Source: Euptelea pleiosperma
Taxonomy: Eukaryota > Streptophyta > Magnoliopsida > Ranunculales > Eupteleaceae
Direction of reading: 5' to 3'
Assembly (NCBI GenBank): GCA_035048495.1
Contig: CM068540.1
Coordinates: 347,229 to 411,228 of the forward strand
Length of the DNA stretch: 64,000 bases
Shown: piece by piece, positions 1 through 12,490 of the stretch
Numbering within the stretch: the first letter of the stretch is position 1
Layout of the letters: the number at the start of each line of letters is the position of its first letter
Notes under the pieces: generated by a model
Database searches by the model: none
What the model was told of the DNA's origin: nothing
Seen by the model: only the letters and a program-made list of their open reading frames with translations
Translations under genes and position numbers: made by a program

Positions 1-308
1 TCTCCTTATATTTTTCTCTCTCTAGAATGTTTTTTTTTTTAGTCTGGTTTTGACTATTGCTAATTCAAATATTGTAAGGACATTTTGATTAATGAATGAT
101 GAAGTTTGTTTTTATCTATTATTTCTTGTGATGATCCGTCAGTTTTTGTTCTTATTCGCGCTAATCCGACTAATCCCGAGTGCGGATCGACATCCGACAC
201 GAATCCCTATACAAATCTATCAATTTTGCAGGATAATCGGATAAAATTACAAATCTTGTTGATTCTAGGGTTTCCGTAACCAACGACGCGGAAAAAAACC
301 TACTTTCA
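1..308 (+). mobile_element. 3' part of a 5' LTR, Athila/Tat-like family
   Basis: Positions 130-308 carry the conserved 3' end of the LTR family that recurs through the left half of the window: a block around GAGTGCGGATCGACATCCGA, then GGATAATCGGATAAAA, then AACCAACGACGCGG and the terminal CTACTTTCA. The same block ends LTRs at 24,679, 31,598 and 36,354, and appears reverse-complemented at 8,753 and 12,814. The 5' part of this LTR lies before the window. It is read as the upstream LTR of the damaged element whose other LTR begins at 7,677, because both have the same orientation and internal-type sequence lies between them. Confidence 0.7.
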
Positions 309-1020
309 AAGCACTTGGCTTTGATCAAGAAGAGGAGCAAGCTCACAAGATGTGAATGAGATAACTATGCTTATGTCTCTTCGAATGAACACTCTAATAA
401 ATCAACATTTTCTTCTCTCTCTTGAAGTGTATAAAGTGTTAATGTGTATTTTGAGAAGGTATAGAAGGGTTGTATTTATAGAATTCGTAACCCTGAGCCT
501 TGTAGAACGTGGGATCGTGGGAACTAAAATTTTGGATCTGAAATAGACTCAATCTGTGTCAAGTCCAATCGATTGTACTCTGGGTCCAATCAATTGAGCA
601 AGGTCAAATCGATTGGGTATTGGGTCCAATCGATTGGACTTGTACGGATTGTACAGATGTGTCCAATCGATTGGGCTTTGACCATGTTCTGTCTCATAGT
701 CTCCAATCGATTTTATAGAGGTGTCCAATCAATTGGAATTTGATCATGTTCTGCCTCGTAGCCTCCAATTAATTTTACAGAGTCCTCCAATCGATTGGGC
801 TATGTCTAATCGATTGGAACCTGTCAAATCGATCGGACTCTCCCAGAAGTCAATAACTTTGACTAAGACTTGGGTCTGTCCAATGACTAGGTTTTACCAT
901 TATATTTTATTCATTTTAAAACTTATTCCTATGGCCACTAAGTCACTTACCTTCTAAGTGAGCGTACACGATCTATAACCAACGAATGAGCAGTTACTCA
1001 AATGACTCCTGTCGTCAACC
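309..1020. other. Unassigned insertion-like segment next to the LTR
   Basis: Directly after the LTR end, where a primer binding site is expected, there is no tRNA-complementary sequence. The segment instead holds a cluster of CCAATCGATTGG-like motifs and has no counterpart in the related element at 31,599. I infer a later insertion that removed or displaced the primer binding site, but no clear ends or target duplication were found. No convincing coding sequence is visible. Confidence 0.35.
560..845. repeat. Cluster of about eleven CCAATCGATTGG-like palindromes
   Basis: Near-copies of the self-complementary 12-mer CCAATCGATTGG occur about every 15-40 bases between 565 and 840 (for example near 628, 661, 786 and 809), with decayed versions such as CCAATCAATTGG near 588 and 723. 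The spacing is irregular, so this is a motif cluster and not a simple tandem repeat. Confidence 0.7.
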
Positions 1021-1138
1021 GTCTGATTCTTGTTGTCTCTGTCTTCTAGTCTTCATGTAGTCGACAAAGTATGCGTACCACGACATCTTCACACTACAAT
1101 GGTGCTCGTAGGAACGGTTACAAGAATATTTTTTTATG

Positions 1139-1292
1139 TCATACGGAATCTTTGCCAAATTGAATATGAAAATGTTCCTTATAATTATCATTCCGGGTTT
1201 CATCAACCCAATGGGTCATACGGAATCTTTGCCAAATTGAATATGAAAATATTCCTTATAATTATCCTTCTGGGTTTCATCAACCCAATGGA
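1139..1292. repeat. 77-bp tandem duplication
   Basis: The sequence starting TCATACGGAATCTTTGCC at 1139 repeats at 1216 with a period of 77 bases and only a few substitutions. It lies in the decayed gag-like region and shifts its reading frame, because 77 is not a multiple of three. Confidence 0.85.
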
Positions 1293-2580
1293 GAGTATGA
1301 TTGGCATTACTCGCAGTCGTAGTACCCGTCAAATCCACAGAATAACTATTCTGATCAACAATAGCCCCCTCAGGATCCCCAGAACCAGTAGATGGTCCCA
1401 GATTCGATTCTGTCCTACCATTGTCATACTCAGTCGGACTACAATCAAGAGTTGGTACCTCAACTTCATTTAGCTGAACCGCCACAATCGGCTACTAAAC
1501 CTAGTCTAGAGGTAAACCAGCAACAACATTATTTGCAACAACAACAGCAACAACACTCTATGAAGAGCTTGGATCACCAACTAGGTCAGTTAGACTCTGA
1601 GAGAGAGGAAGTCAACTTCCCTAGCCAACCGATAGCCTATCCAGAGGAGACTGACATGGCCACTGTCTATGATGAAGAGTCGCACAATTGTACCCAGTAC
1701 CAAACTTTCGAGAAGAAACAGTAGTTGTTACCACCACTAGTTCGGGCCAAAATATTGACAAGCAAGTCTCCATTGTTGGTGACTTCACAAGCACCAAATC
1801 CTGAACCTAACTCTGAGAAATCTATTTCTCCATCTACCTCTGCTATTTCTCTCCCAGACCCTAAAGAAGCTATTCATGACACTGAGCTGTGTCTCGATCA
1901 TAGGCTCCCTAGTGGCCCAAACCTAACATTACTCAAACCCAATGGAGTGTGCGCCAATAGTGATCAACCCGTGTCTTAATCTTTTGTGCCCTTAAAAGCA
2001 CCAACTTCTTAACCGAAAATAGAGGAGCCCAGTTCTGTATCTATCTCTGATGCTTCTAACTCTGCCCTGGCTGTAGCCATTCATACTACTGAACTGTGTC
2101 TAGAAAATAGGACTTTAACTGTCCTGGCCCCACTATTCCTTACCATCACTGATGCACCCATCGGGTGTGGAACCGAGGACATGTTGATGGCATTTAAAAA
2201 CCTCAAGGAAGAGGTAAACCGTTTCCAATAGCCACCACACGTCGATATTTTCGATCACCTGTGTGTCGTAGAGAGTCCAATTCATGACTCTCCAGAGGAA
2301 AAATTCTCCCAGTGTCAAGAACACTTTGAGCCTGATTTCATCTCGGAGTCAAACAATTATGGATTTACTGATCTGCTGGAGTCCACTCCATTCAGATACT
2401 TTTCCGCTAAACTCAATAGGTTTGCGACTCTGCTAACTATGGCCAGAGAACCTACTAATGTCATCCTCTCAGTTTTTACTGAGAAGCTTCAATCCTTCCC
2501 CGCTAAACTACATGTTTTTGCGGGGCTGCTTAGAGCACTTATTGTCATTCTCTCAGTCTACACTAAGAAAGACATCTTCT
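1170..2580 (+). pseudogene. Decayed gag-like remnant, Asn/Gln/Tyr/Pro-rich
   Basis: Read across frames and stops, the plus strand encodes a low-complexity stretch rich in Asn, Gln, Tyr and Pro, followed by a clearer open stretch at 1,392-1,724 with a run of glutamines near residues 43-58. Further short open stretches at 1,725-1,979 and 2,330-2,600 continue in a Ser/Pro/Thr-rich style. Plant Ty3/gypsy gag proteins often have such regions. I see no zinc knuckle, protease, reverse transcriptase or integrase, so the assignment rests on composition and on position between LTRs of one family. The stops and the 77-bp duplication mean it cannot be expressed as one protein. Confidence 0.4.
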
Positions 2581-3825
2581 ACACAGGTATACCTAGACAA
2601 TGGATAGGATAGCTGTCTCCGTTCCACCTTAGGTGTAGGGAAGACTGCAGATTCACTCAGTCTCCATGAGTTTTAACCTGGTTAGGGGTACTTAATATAC
2701 CCCCGTCATGTCTGGCTGAAGACGTAAAACTTAGCACTTTCAGAAAGGTAATTTCGGTATTCTTAGAGTACACGAGTATCATGCATTTGTTATTACTGTT
2801 CTCTAGACATGCAGGTACATTCATTTTAAGATCATCAGGTACCGCGCCAGGTCCAATTTACGCTGAATTGGTAAAACCCTTCCTAACCCCTTACATCCTC
2901 ATTGCCGATTTTTCATCATTTTATGTCCCGGTTATGAGCACCGAAGATGGTGCTATATTTTGGTTGGGGTGGGTATTTACCAAAACTCATGTCTTCGATT
3001 TGATAAAAAAAAAGCAAAAAATAAAAAAAAGCCTAGTGATTTTGGATGGTTTCCGATGATTTTCAAAGTTTTCTAGAACTTCCATAGTAGTTTTTTGAAA
3101 ATGCCCTTACCTATGTTTAGCTTAAACTTCTGTTTAGTCTTTTTCTAAAGGATGTCATCTTTTAAAGTGTTACATGTTAGCTTGAGTTCAATTCAAGTCA
3201 GCAGTACTACATTGATTTTAGACACTTAGAAAAACTCAGATTCAGCACAAATTGTACACTATCAATATTAGAGTCATCCTAAGTTTAGATTCTCTAGAGA
3301 TCCTATAAGAATTTTGTGGAGACTTTACCCAGTAAGCTTTTAAGCATTTCATCATTTTTTAGGGTTATAAAATCATTCTGAGTCACAAGATGACTCACTA
3401 ATTCTTCATGTCCCCACTTATTTCGTTGCCAGATCTCATTAATTTTTGCCTTGATCATAAAACTTGGAACGACATCAAAGATCGGATTATTACGAAAGAA
3501 CTTTCACAATATCCATTCAAGGCATAACACATGAGAGTGCAAACCCTAGAAAATGATTTAGGCCATTTTTCTATACATCTCAGACTTTTCAGCTTACCTA
3601 AATTATCACCATTAGAAACCTCTTTGAGCATTTTATGAAAACCTTTCCTTGGCAGCCCATTTACAGAAAACCAAACCTGAGCAAGAAATACATTACCCTA
3701 CTTCTGTGGAGGATATAGAAAGTGATTGGTATGGGTACACCCTAAAAGGAAAATCAGAGGAAAGAAGGAAAACAAGTAGAGCTCAAGCTAAAAGGAAAAT
3801 ACAAGCTGAAAAGAAAGCAAAAAAT
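2581..3825 (+). other. Non-coding internal region of damaged Athila/Tat-like element
   Basis: Around 2,700-2,750 there is a GTCTGGCTGAAGACG block followed by AACTTAGCACTTT, resembling the conserved untranslated block downstream of the coding region in Athila/Tat group elements (from memory of the group). From about 3,040 the sequence matches the internal region of the second element (about 32,420-33,010), for example around GAGTCATCCTAAGTTTAGA at 3,271 and 32,622. It continues after the inserted Tekay-like LTR. Confidence 0.55.
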
Positions 3826-6800
3826 TGTAATACCTTAAACTTTTTCAGAGGTATTTTTGACTTTTTATGAGATTCGACCAAGGTTGACTTGTTTAGTTGA
3901 CCTTATAGATGATTAATTAAAACCCTAATAAACTCTTATACCTAATTGGTTTAGGACACTAGAGTCATCTAGGCCCCGGTATAGCTTATTTTTGACTTTT
4001 ATCGTATTTAGGGCATTTCGGATATTTTGCTTGTTTCTTACATTGTATGTGTTTGAACTATTAGCCATATTCTAGTCAACCCTAGGAGAGGTCCACCAAG
4101 TTATGGAACCTAACTCTAAGTGTAGGTTAAGTTATAGACCATTTAGTGAGTTAGGTGCCCAAATCCTAATTGGGGTGAACACTGACTGATAGATGTATGT
4201 GGTGAGGCCTTATTATTAAGCTACATAGATTATATTATATTAATAATTATGTACATAATGTTTTGTAATATTTCTTTTATGTTTTAGAGACTTTTCGGGC
4301 TTATAAATAATTTTAAATGAGGCCTCGTTGATATATACATTTGGGCCTTGGGCCCATTTTTAAACCATAATTAGCCTAAAATATAAGTTTTAGATGGTTT
4401 AAAAAGTCAACCCTATGAGAGTTATGAAAATCACTTAACCCTAATCCTTATGAAACCTAATTCTTCATGACCTTCTATTTTATTTAAGCTCTCTCCCTCC
4501 ATTATTCTCTACACTTAATCTTTAACCTAAAACTCAAGCCTTCATCTACACTCTTCCACCATTAGCACCATATCTTCTCTCCAATTATCACCAAACCCTA
4601 GGATAGTGTTCATCTCCCTTCTCTCATAAACATATATCACTTTGAGAGCAAAAAATCAACAAATGAAGGACTTTTCAAGCCATTCAAGAATTCTTCATTA
4701 AAGTTCAAGAAACCTTAAGATAAGTGTGTTAGATCCATCATATACTTGTTTTTCTTCAAGATTTTATTTCTCTTTCATTAGGTAATGGTTGATATTTATT
4801 ATAAATTAATTTTAATAATATTTACTTTATTCTTATTTGGTTGATTTTTATTTTGTGCCACCATGATGGGTTTCGCCATGGTTTCTTTCGCACCTATAAC
4901 GGATGACTATGTTCTTTATCATTTTTATTGTATTTTTATGATTTAAATATTTTTATAATTATTTTTCCTAAACACTTCTATGAATCTATTTTCCAAAACT
5001 ATTTAGTTTATATTTTTTAAATTTATATTTATTTAATTATAATTTTTCTAAGTTGTTGGACTTTACAAAAAAAACTAGAATTTCAGATTCTGTATAGTCC
5101 ACTTCACTTGGGATTTCTATCCATATTTTTAACCTAAATATTTTTCTAGTTATTTTTCAAAGATAGCTCTATCAATCTAGTTTCTATAACCATTAAGTTT
5201 ATATTTTTCTGATTTATATTGATTAAGTCATGATTTTTCAAATGTGCTGGACTTTTCTGTAAAACTTAGAATTCCAGATTCAATTCTGCCCACTTCATTA
5301 AGGGTTTCGACCTATATTTTGAATCTGAATATTTTTTTTATTTTTTTTTTCTAAAAACCTCTGTGAATTTAGTTTTTAAATCCATTGGGTTTATATTTTT
5401 CTAATTTATATTTATTTAGTTATGATTTTTACAAAGTAATTTTTTTGTAAAAACTTATTAATTATTAGTGGTTCGGTCATGATTATTAACTATTAAAGTT
5501 TTAACCTTGTTGTTTGACTTAGACTTGTATGCATGGGGATTCCACCCATGTGTCTTGGGTCCCTCATAGGGTTCGGCCAAGTGTCTTGGATTCATCTTTA
5601 GTGTTCGACCTTATGTCATGGATCCCTCATAGGGTTCGACCATGGAGTGTTGGATTCTCTTGTGGTTCCCACTAGTATTGTTCATCCGTGTTAGTCGTGA
5701 TATTTGATGATTGTTTACATGTTATTCATGTTATTTAATTTTAGTTCTTTCTATATTATTACTTTTGATGTTAATGTGTTCATTTTTTTATTCTTATTAA
5801 ATGTTAAATATATATGTTGTTTATGCTATGTAACCCTAGTGTTATATTGTTGTCATACTATGATCATCATGTCATTTCATATAAGAGGTGCATAAAGGAA
5901 TGGGGTTGAAGTATATTATATACGTTTATATTGGTTTTATTAATTAATCAGGGTTCGGTACCCTAAGGTGAAAGGCCCCAGACATTATTATATCCTGCAG
6001 ATAGGTCGATGAGACCGCTCCCAATGCGAGAAGGAGATGAAGACCCCATGTGGTTATGGGTACTAGTTGCATGTGCATCCTGCATTCACCTTGTATTTAC
6101 CTTCATTTTTATGACATCCTTATTATATGATTGAGATGCATGCCTTGATTAAAATCGTGTATAGTATGACATCATACCATACACACTATTGTATCACTGG
6201 GCATCGGCTCACGGTGTTACACCGATATCATTTCAGATTTTGAGGAGCCATGTATGTGGGAGGATTTTGAGACGGAAGACTCCGGTATACTCGAGGAGAC
6301 CGGCGAGGATTTGGGAGTCGATCCCACACTTTGAAAGACTTTATTGATTATTTTAACATTTTAGTTATTTATTTTTTGGGCATGTATGCTTTTGATTGAG
6401 AGTATGTTCTCACCCCCTTCTTTCCATACTTAGTTGATTTAATTGTTCATTTTCTACAATGGATATGCTTATTACTGATTTTAATACCTCAAGTAGAATT
6501 GTGGTTAACCTTAGGACACCCGGTCGATCAATTCAACTTTCTTTTGATTCTCTTGACTTAATTGACCTAGTTTGACTCTGCGGATTTCTTGATCTGTGTT
6601 GATCCTTTTTTACTTAACCTTAGTGGATTCATTAACTTGATCATGATTACATAATTGGACAAAGGTAAATACAACTATATTGCTTAATTGAATCAATCGA
6701 ACATGATTTGACAATTAGATAATATACTTAAATATACCCTTATAACTGAATCTTGCATAGGATTGTTTTAGGGCCGTTAACGCTTGAACACCGATTTGTT

Positions 6801-6923
6801 TCCTGTTTGTGGAGTGAGCCTTGATGGTCTAACTATATCATGTGGACCATTAGGGATCATTCATAGATCACTCCAAACTCAAGTTACGGGTCGAATCTGG
6901 ATACCCAGGTTCGGCGCAGGACA
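3826..6923 (+). mobile_element. Solo LTR, Tekay-like Ty3/gypsy, 3.1 kb
   Basis: The segment starts TGTAATACC and ends GGACA, with a perfect 5-bp target duplication AAAAT at 3,821-3,825 and 6,924-6,928. It shares its whole layout with the reverse-oriented copy at 18,294-21,552: the same AT-rich tandem modules, the GGGTTCGGTACCCTA block near 5,950 and the GGATACCC block near the 3' end. Long LTRs starting TGTAATACCC are typical of the Tekay/Del chromovirus lineage. No second LTR or internal coding region is present, so it is a solo LTR. It interrupts the internal region of the Athila/Tat-like element, which resumes at 6,929. Confidence 0.88.
4930..5450 (+). repeat. About three tandem AT-rich modules inside the Tekay-like LTR
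   Basis: Degenerate units of roughly 170-200 bases each contain a TTTATATTT stretch, a TTGGACTTT-like block, an AGAATTTCAGATTC-like block and a CCACTTCA block. They correspond to the modules at 19,500-20,225 in the other Tekay-like LTR, where about four are present. Confidence 0.6.
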
Positions 6924-6928
6924 AAAAT

Positions 6929-7676
6929 GTATTGAGTTGTCTCAAAAATATCAGAAAAAGAGAAAAATAGAAAAGAGGAAAAGAAAAATGGTGCTACACC
7001 CTCAAGACAAGTTGCAAAGAAAAAAGTTGAGATATCCTCTCAGAATTTTGAATCCTTGTGCATTCTTATTTTTCTAAACATATCCCAAGCCTCAACACAA
7101 CCTAGTAATGCCCTATTTAATTCTAGGCTAACACAATCATAGAATGTGGAGAATGGAGAAAAGAAAAACTATAGAGTTTGATCCGAAGTTACCAAGCGAA
7201 ATGATATTCTATTCATGAGATCTTCTGAATTCCTAATATCATCCCTTCAAAACAAAATATGTGAGATATTTGTCTATTCTTCTCAACTTATCTCCTCACA
7301 TATCACTTGAGAGAAAAACAGTTTAACCATTTCAGAGTGATTTATTTCTGAGTGACACATAAGTGAGTTTTGAAGTCGAGGCATAAAATCTTAGAGGAGA
7401 ATATAAAAATCTTCACTACGGGATGATGATATTGTCGAGCACACAAACACGTTGAGTCTGATTATTCTGGGTCCTGCTTATCAATCTATAGTCTTGTTAG
7501 AATCTTTCGACTATTTACTAGCTTGTAACTATTTTTATGCATCCTTCAAATGAATTTGACAAAATTGAGTTTTTCCCTAAGCTAATGAGAAAAGTGTGCA
7601 GCAAGTGCCTAGCTCTTTTACGCTCATTTTTTTCGCACTAATTGCCAAGGATTGATAATATGCTTGTTGGGGGTTA
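6929..7676 (+). other. Continuation of internal region up to the 3' LTR
   Basis: This stretch aligns by eye with about 33,170-33,932 of the second element, for example the shared block around GTGTGCAGCA and TTTCGCACTA before the LTR. A G-rich TTGGGGGTTA just before the LTR start at 7,677 sits where a polypurine tract is expected, but it is a poor tract. No coding sequence is supported. Confidence 0.55.
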
Positions 7677-9990
7677 TGATATTCACCCAAAATTATTTAT
7701 TTTAAGCAATTATCCTTTTAGCATTATCACACTCTCCTACGTAAAACTGCACTATTTATCCACTTTTCTACGTAAGAGTCTCTTCCATTGTGTAGAACAC
7801 ACTTTTTTGGATAAAATGGGCTATTTGAATGAATTAAACACATTCTCGGAAGTCTAGATATTAAGTCATTTTGATTAAGTCTCATTACGTGTTTTTTCTA
7901 TCCCAGGAAACCAAATCGGACGATTATATAGATTGCAGGCCAACAAATAAATGCTAGAGTCTAGGACCCAAGCTCAAGAGCCAACAGGATGAGGATAAGA
8001 AGATACATGCTAAATGCTGGGATAGCCAGAGAGTTGGAAAACCTTAGAGAAGATCAAGAGAGAAGAGAGTCAAGCACTCCGAGAAGAGACTAGAAGATTA
8101 AAGGTTAATCAACTAACACAAGACAAAGGCTTGCTTAGTTGGAAAAGCTTGCAGTATACCAAATCAAAGACCAGGGTTCAAGACCCTCTGCTAGCATTTT
8201 CTCTTTAATTTTATAATATTTTCTCTCTCCTCTCTCTAGATCTTCATTCTCTCTTTACCCTAAAATCTCAACCACTCGATCCTCTCCTTTCACAATCTCT
8301 CCTTCCATGATCACTCGATCCTACGACCTACCTTGGTCGACCTCCACTGGCCGATAATCCATCCGATCATCGCCACCCCAGTCTACCGTCTGATCGCCAG
8401 TAGATCATCTATCTTATCATCACCCATCTCAAAATCCAACGGTCATCTTTTTCTTCTTCTAGATCCTATGGTCACGACTTGACCTATGTGATTATGACCC
8501 CTACAGAGATGGACAGCCCATATTAAAGATTGACTTATTTTTACGAAAATGGAAAGGTTCTTTCAAGAAAAGGGCAAATCGAGTTTTAGAAAGTTTTGAA
8601 AATCAAAATTTTTTATTTTATTTTCAAAACTTATGAAAGATTTCTTAATGAGGTGGCATTAAAGGGGATTTCATGGGATTCTTATAAAGGGCAAGTTTTA
8701 TTTTTAAAAATAAGAATATATGAGTTTCTAAAACCTTGAAACCGTGAGTTTCTGAAAGTAGGGTTTTTCCACGTCGTTGGTTACGAAAACCCTAATCTCA
8801 ACACATTTATAATTTTTATCCAATTTTTCCTACAAAATGATAACTTGCATAGTGGTACGTATGTCGAATCCGCACTAGGGATTAGTTGGATTAGCACGAT
8901 TCAGAGCATGAAATAATGGATTTTTCACAAAAATTGCTACCAAAGAAAAATGGAGATGTGAGAATGTTGATCAATTTAAAACATTTGTTGGTGATTTTTA
9001 GAGAGAGAAAATGCTACAATCAACTAAAACATAATTATCAAACTGCTTTTATAAATTGATCAAAATTCTTACAAACTTGAATAAAACATTAAAAACTAAC
9101 TAGAAAACAAATCTTACTCAAGCTACAAAGCATATAAAAGAACTTAGAGAGAAATCTTACTCAAGCTACAAAGCATATAAAAGAACTTAGAGAGAGAAAG
9201 TGGAGAGAACTAACCTAGAGAGAGAAAGTGGAGAGAACTAACCTAGAGAGAGAAAGCTATAGATAGATAATGGAGAATGATCTTTATTATATGAACCATA
9301 CCTAAGGAGATCTGCTTGCTAGACAAGGAGAGATGTAGATGAAAGGGGACATGTAGAGTCCAATGGAGAGGGCTGCAAAGCTTGCGATAAGACATGTGAT
9401 GATTGGTGGTGTGTGTCAAGAGTTGGCCCATGTGAGGGGGACGTTGGGCAGCACTTTGCAGCCTCCAATGGCTCGTGAGGAGCAGATGGTGGGTGCGGTT
9501 CTGCAACCAACAATGGAGAAGCTCGAAGGAGACCCCTGGTACAGCCCAAAGTGGAGTGAACCACGTATTGGTGGTTGTTGGCGATGAGATGCACAGTGGT
9601 GCACGTCTTGCACTTACAAGTAGAGGAGTGAATGATTGTCCAATAGCTTCAACAGTGGTGAAGGGTGTGGACGAACAGCAGGTTGCTGGTGAAGGCAATG
9701 GAGAGACGATGGACTTGCAGGTGGATTTTTTTGGACAGGACCACCGGAGTTGCAGTCTGTGGTGGTGCGTAGAGTGATGAGCCGGTGGTGCTTGGTCCTG
9801 CAAAATGAGTTGCAAGGCAGACCTACAACAGTGGTTATTCGTGGGTGGTTCACATGACAGCGTGGTGCTCACTGAGATGAAGAGAGGATCGTGTGATGCA
9901 TGTTGGTGATGCTCCAATGGAGAAGAAGATAGCTTTGGAGAAACGGTGGAGATCGTGGAGGAGTTGGTTTGCTACCAACGGCTTCCTCCT

Positions 9991-10425
9991 CACTACTACA
10001 AAAGACCCTTTAGACTACGGTTAAAAGCCATAGTCTTTTGTGTTAGACAACGGTTAAAAATTACCTCTAAAATCGTAGTCTAGACGCGTGTAGTCTAAAG
10101 TCTACACAAAAGACTACAGTTGTTAACTGTGGTCTATGAGCTCAAACGCTACGGTGTTGTCCAAAATTGTAGTTGTAAGACTACATTAAAGAAGACGCTT
10201 TTCCGAACAAATGTAGTCTCAACAGTTCTTAACCGTGGTCTATAAGAGTTAAAACAAGGTTAAACATCCGACAAAGACTATGATTTTATCCAAAACCGTA
10301 CTCATAAGTCTATACAAAAGACTACGGTTTCCAAGAAACTGTATTCTTTAATTCAAACATTTCATTTCTTAACGACTACGATTTTGCCCAAAACCGTAGT
10401 CTTTTTTGTTAATTCTAAAAAAAAA
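9991..10425. repeat. Left terminal and subterminal repeats of the CACTA element
   Basis: After the CACTACTACAAAA end, motifs related to GACTACGGTT and its inverse AACCGTAGTC recur about every 25-40 bases (for example near 10,012, 10,110, 10,320 and 10,400). In CACTA elements such subterminal repeats are the binding sites of the element-encoded DNA-binding protein. Confidence 0.85.
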
Positions 10426-10576
10426 ATTACAGAATCACTATTATGACTAAAAAAAAAAGCTAAAAATTCAAAAATAATCAAAATACTGTTGAAAATACAA
10501 AAAACTTAATCATTATAGGTACCATATGATGCATACACAGTTCTATAATCATAAAATAAAAAACCATCCCCTTCAT

Positions 10577-10740
10577 CTCAAGCGGGAAGTAAGTTGGTTG
10601 CTTCAGTTTCCCATCATTAATGCATGGCCTCGAGTAAGAAGTCAGTTAGTCACTTTAGGTTTTCATCATTACTGCATGACCTCGAGTGTGAAGTAAGATG
10701 ATCACTTCAGCTTCTCATCATTAATGCATGGCAGCTCTGT
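10577..10740. repeat. Three tandem units of about 52 bp
   Basis: The block CATCATTAATGCATGGC recurs at about 10,612, 10,663 and 10,716 (periods 51 and 53), each preceded by a diverged TCACTTCAG-like segment. No coding potential is evident. Confidence 0.75.
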
Positions 10741-11759
10741 AGAAATGAAAGTAAGAATAGAATATTCAGATTTTAAATTAAAAAATGAACCGAGACTGTA
10801 AAGTTGCAAAATCTCATAATCCCTCCTCTATGTCCTTGTAACCAAACACCCTGAAACTTTTTCCTAACATTACTAGTTACAACTTGCAACTACTTGAGCC
10901 CATTACTCCATTGGTTGAAATTCTATCATGCAACCATGAGGTCTTGAGCTATAACACATTCTAAGTACCAAAAATTTAAGAGTGAACAAAGCTTCATCGA
11001 TCCTACATTACAATTTGAGCTCAAAATGATTTTATACAACAAAGAGAAGTTGGACATATTCTGAAAGAAGCATAAGTGATGGTTGTAGTGTTACTTTTGC
11101 AAGCAAATGATGTTTTAGGGTGCAGAACCAACCTGAGAATGAGGTCTGATATCATCATAGTCATCGTCTGAAGCAACGATCTGAGATTGATCGTGTGAGG
11201 TTTGCTTTTTGTATATAACTCCCTCTTCTTGTGTCTACAAACCAACATTATCAATCACCGAAACTCATATCAAACACTTGATGTTGACAAAAGAACTAAG
11301 TTATAACAACCCTTCTATCGAAAGCAAGACTGTACCATAAAAAAAATAAAAATAGATGATTAGCAAAGTTTGACCATGTTCACCAGTGGTTTACACCAAG
11401 AGCAGACAAGGCCTTCTAGTTTCCCACCTACCTATGATCTGAGCAGCTACAAGTTTGAATGTACCTGCTCGAATGCAAATTTGGCTATTTTGAAATAATA
11501 AGGGAACTACCACTTTATTTCAAAATACCCCAAAAATAACAGTTATATCTAGTTAGGAAGTAGTAGCTTTGTCCTTCAAGTCTTAGTTTGTTGATTAATC
11601 CTTCTCTAAGATTGTAAGATGCCTTGCATACAACGAAGATTATTGATCCTTCATATTTTCAAACTTCAAAGACAATGACAACTTTGAGGGTACCTCAAGT
11701 GGGACACATTTAAGTCATAGTATGAAGGCACCATACTAATTAAGTGTGTCAATGGGCAC
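10741..11759. other. CACTA internal sequence without an identified gene
   Basis: No recognised coding region. A minus-strand stretch at about 11,100-11,235 can be read as a short acidic peptide (residues DDDYDDIRPHSQ) followed by a possible splice donor, so it may be another captured exon, but I cannot name its parent. Confidence 0.3.
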
Positions 11760-11895
11760 CTGATTAACCAACACACATATGTATCTTCCTTCCACTTTGA
11801 GCTTCTCTAGCAGTAGTGCCTCAGCAACATCCTGGACATCTACTATCTCAGATACTCTGCTTTCCACTGTATCAAGTCCATCTATTTTTGGTAAT
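11760..11895 (-). pseudogene. Captured exon fragment, cinnamoyl-CoA-reductase-like
   Basis: On the minus strand the segment encodes ...DTVESRVSEIVDVQDVAEAL, continuing LLLEKLKVEGRYIC. The pattern VDVxDVAxALLL...EGRYIC is a hallmark of the C-terminal half of plant cinnamoyl-CoA reductase and related extended short-chain dehydrogenases, where it follows the substrate-binding region. A few residues usually present between LLL and EGRYIC are missing. A good donor (CAG/GTG) ends the piece at 11,760. Only one exon-sized piece is present, without the NAD-binding Rossmann part, so it is a fragment. It lies on the same strand as the other captured pieces. Confidence 0.65.
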
Positions 11896-12490
11896 GTCAG
11901 ACGAAAATGTAACACAGATATGAGAAATGTTTAACCTTCAAAACTAACACCCCATAAACCAGTCAGACCCATGGCCACCAATCATCATAGACCCAGCCAT
12001 GAAGTATACTCAAGCTTCACACCTTGCCAAGCAAGATGAAATTCGACTGACTCGACTCTATTTTTAGGCTCTAAGTATTGAGTTCAAATTCTAATTTTAC
12101 AAAGTCATGGAGGGGGTTTCTGGACAATGGTTTTAAATACTATGAAGATGATGTGCATTGAGAAAGACGGACACATAAAGCATCATAATGCAGTGGTATG
12201 AAGTCATATAGTACCATGTATTTTGACTTTCAGGACTGAGTTATCAACTTGCCACATCACATAATGCATGTATATGTATATGTACAACCTTGCATGTATG
12301 AACACATAGATACACACACCCACACGCAGCATGTACGTAAGAAGATGGATAGCTATGGTATAATGACATACCTTTCAAAATTTTGATGAGAAGCAAGCTA
12401 CTAGCATTGATTGTGGGTTGCAGCATCAGTCCACTAACAAAGCAAGAATGTTCCCTCTTCTGTGCAACAGTGGTGAAAATCACAGCCAAC

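Noticed and set aside
309..960. Complete solo LTR in the CCAATCGATTGG region
   Set aside because: No matching TG...CA ends with a target duplication could be found.
9243..9917. 224-residue minus-strand reading frame
   Set aside because: Lies wholly inside the split solo LTR, has a His/Ser/Pro-rich composition without a recognisable fold, and is not open in the other LTR copies.
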